Source: Chroococcidiopsidaceae cyanobacterium CP_BM_RX_35 (lineage in GTDB: Bacteria > Cyanobacteriota > Cyanobacteriia > Cyanobacteriales > Chroococcidiopsidaceae). From it: a DNA stretch of 6,360 bases. Each line of letters begins with the position of its first letter. Positions within the stretch are counted from its first letter, which is position 1. Positions 5,963 to 6,360 of the stretch are shown piece by piece. The stretch is taken from contig JAFAVL010000692.1 of the NCBI GenBank assembly GCA_019242465.1, positions 1-6,360 of the forward strand, in the 5' to 3' direction. The translations under genes were made by a program, and so were the position numbers. Below the pieces are notes generated by a model that was not told the origin of the DNA, searched no databases, and saw only the letters and a program-made list of their open reading frames with translations.

Positions 5963-5983
5963 AGTGACTTATTTCTTAAGATA

Positions 5984-6013
5984 GGTGCAAATTATGAATG
6001 GTTTTATTGCACC
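5984..6013. terminator. Weak hairpin between convergent genes
   Basis: GGTGCAA (5984-5990) is the inverted complement of TTGCACC (6007-6013), with a 16-nt loop, 21 nt after the GTPase stop codon. No T-run follows on the plus strand. Its position between convergent genes fits a transcript-end structure, but a 7-bp stem with a long loop is weak evidence. Confidence 0.3.
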
Positions 6014-6104
6014 AAGGGCATACTACGTGGAGACCTCTCCCCGCTGCTCCTGCAAGAGAGACTCAGTTGTAAAAGCACAATGAATCTCAGTACTTTTATA
6101 AACT

Positions 6105-6360
6105 TCACGCCAAGTCTTCTGTTTTCGTCAGACTTTTGTAGGCAGATTGGGTAACTTGTTGAATGCTCCCTATGTCGGGAACTGGTTTTTGATTATCCAT
6201 TCTTAGCCACAACAGGTACTCGATATTCCCTGCTGGACCAAGCAACGGTGACCAGGTGAGACCGTGATAGTGCCATCCTAAATGTTGGGCAGTTTGCCAA
6301 ACCTGAAAAATCGCACTTGCCTGATCTTCTGGATTACGCACTACACCTTTTTTGCCCACA
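6105..6360 (-). CDS. tlyA: TlyA-family rRNA 2'-O-methyltransferase, C-terminal part
   Basis: This is the C-terminal 84 residues or so of a TlyA (hemolysin A-like) protein, a SAM-dependent 2'-O-methyltransferase of ribosomal RNA with an N-terminal S4 domain and a C-terminal FtsJ-like fold. The visible part carries GKKGVVRNP, matching the family's GKGGVVRDP segment. It also has LGWHYHGLTWSPLLGPAGN followed by IEYLLWL, matching the diagnostic SPxxGPAGNxEYLL end motif. The gene enters from beyond position 6360, so the GTG at 6359 is an internal valine, not a start. The S4 domain and SAM-binding motifs lie outside the window. The last 25 or so residues are an unremarkable polar tail. Confidence 0.85.
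   Translation of the reverse strand, partial: VGKKGVVRNPEDQASAIFQVWQTAQHLGWHYHGLTWSPLLGPAGNIEYLLWLRMDNQKPVPDIGSIQQVTQSAYKSLTKTEDLA

Noticed and set aside
1..6360. CRISPR array or insertion-sequence transposase
   Set aside because: No regularly spaced direct repeats were seen, and no reading frame resembles a transposase or recombinase. The only notable repeats are the two operator copies and short hairpins.

Overview
The window looks like cyanobacterial chromosome. The evidence is a cytochrome c6 gene (petJ) with a lumen-targeting signal peptide, two HIP1 octamers (GCGATCGC), a cyanobacterial-type GTPase with a DUF697-like C-terminus, and a HicB/HicA-like pair of a kind I associate with cyanobacteria. 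Genus cannot be decided from the sequence.

Region 1 (about 70-2368, + strand) is the most coherent and interesting part. petJ is followed by a two-gene operon. The first gene encodes a membrane protein that fuses a SafE/DsbD_2-type transporter half to a ferric-reductase-like heme membrane half. The second encodes a small exported protein whose predicted mature N-terminus is histidine; it also has a Cys-X-Cys motif and a Met/His-rich tail. petJ and the operon each have the same promoter module: a GACAGCCTGTC dyad, 2 bp, a TTGAC(A/G) -35 box, 17 bp, and a -10 box. The module is copied with identical spacing, and 18 of 19 bases match across TGACAGCCTGTCNTTTGAC. Cytochrome c6 replaces plastocyanin when copper is scarce, so the shared module suggests one low-copper regulon containing the electron carrier and a candidate metal reduction/uptake system. 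That function is inferred, not demonstrated.

Region 2 (about 2369-4522) is worn-down accessory DNA. It holds a perfect 10-bp hairpin, a 5'-truncated major-royal-jelly/yellow-family gene on +, and a hicB-hicA-like pair on - in which hicA is broken by a single-base frameshift. It also has two unrecognised minus-strand fragments and a long stretch without intact genes.

Region 3 (4523-6360) is ordinary. It holds a complete Era-like GTPase with a hydrophobic DUF697-like C-terminus (TTG start, +), then, convergently, the C-terminal end of a TlyA-family rRNA methyltransferase that runs off the window edge on -.
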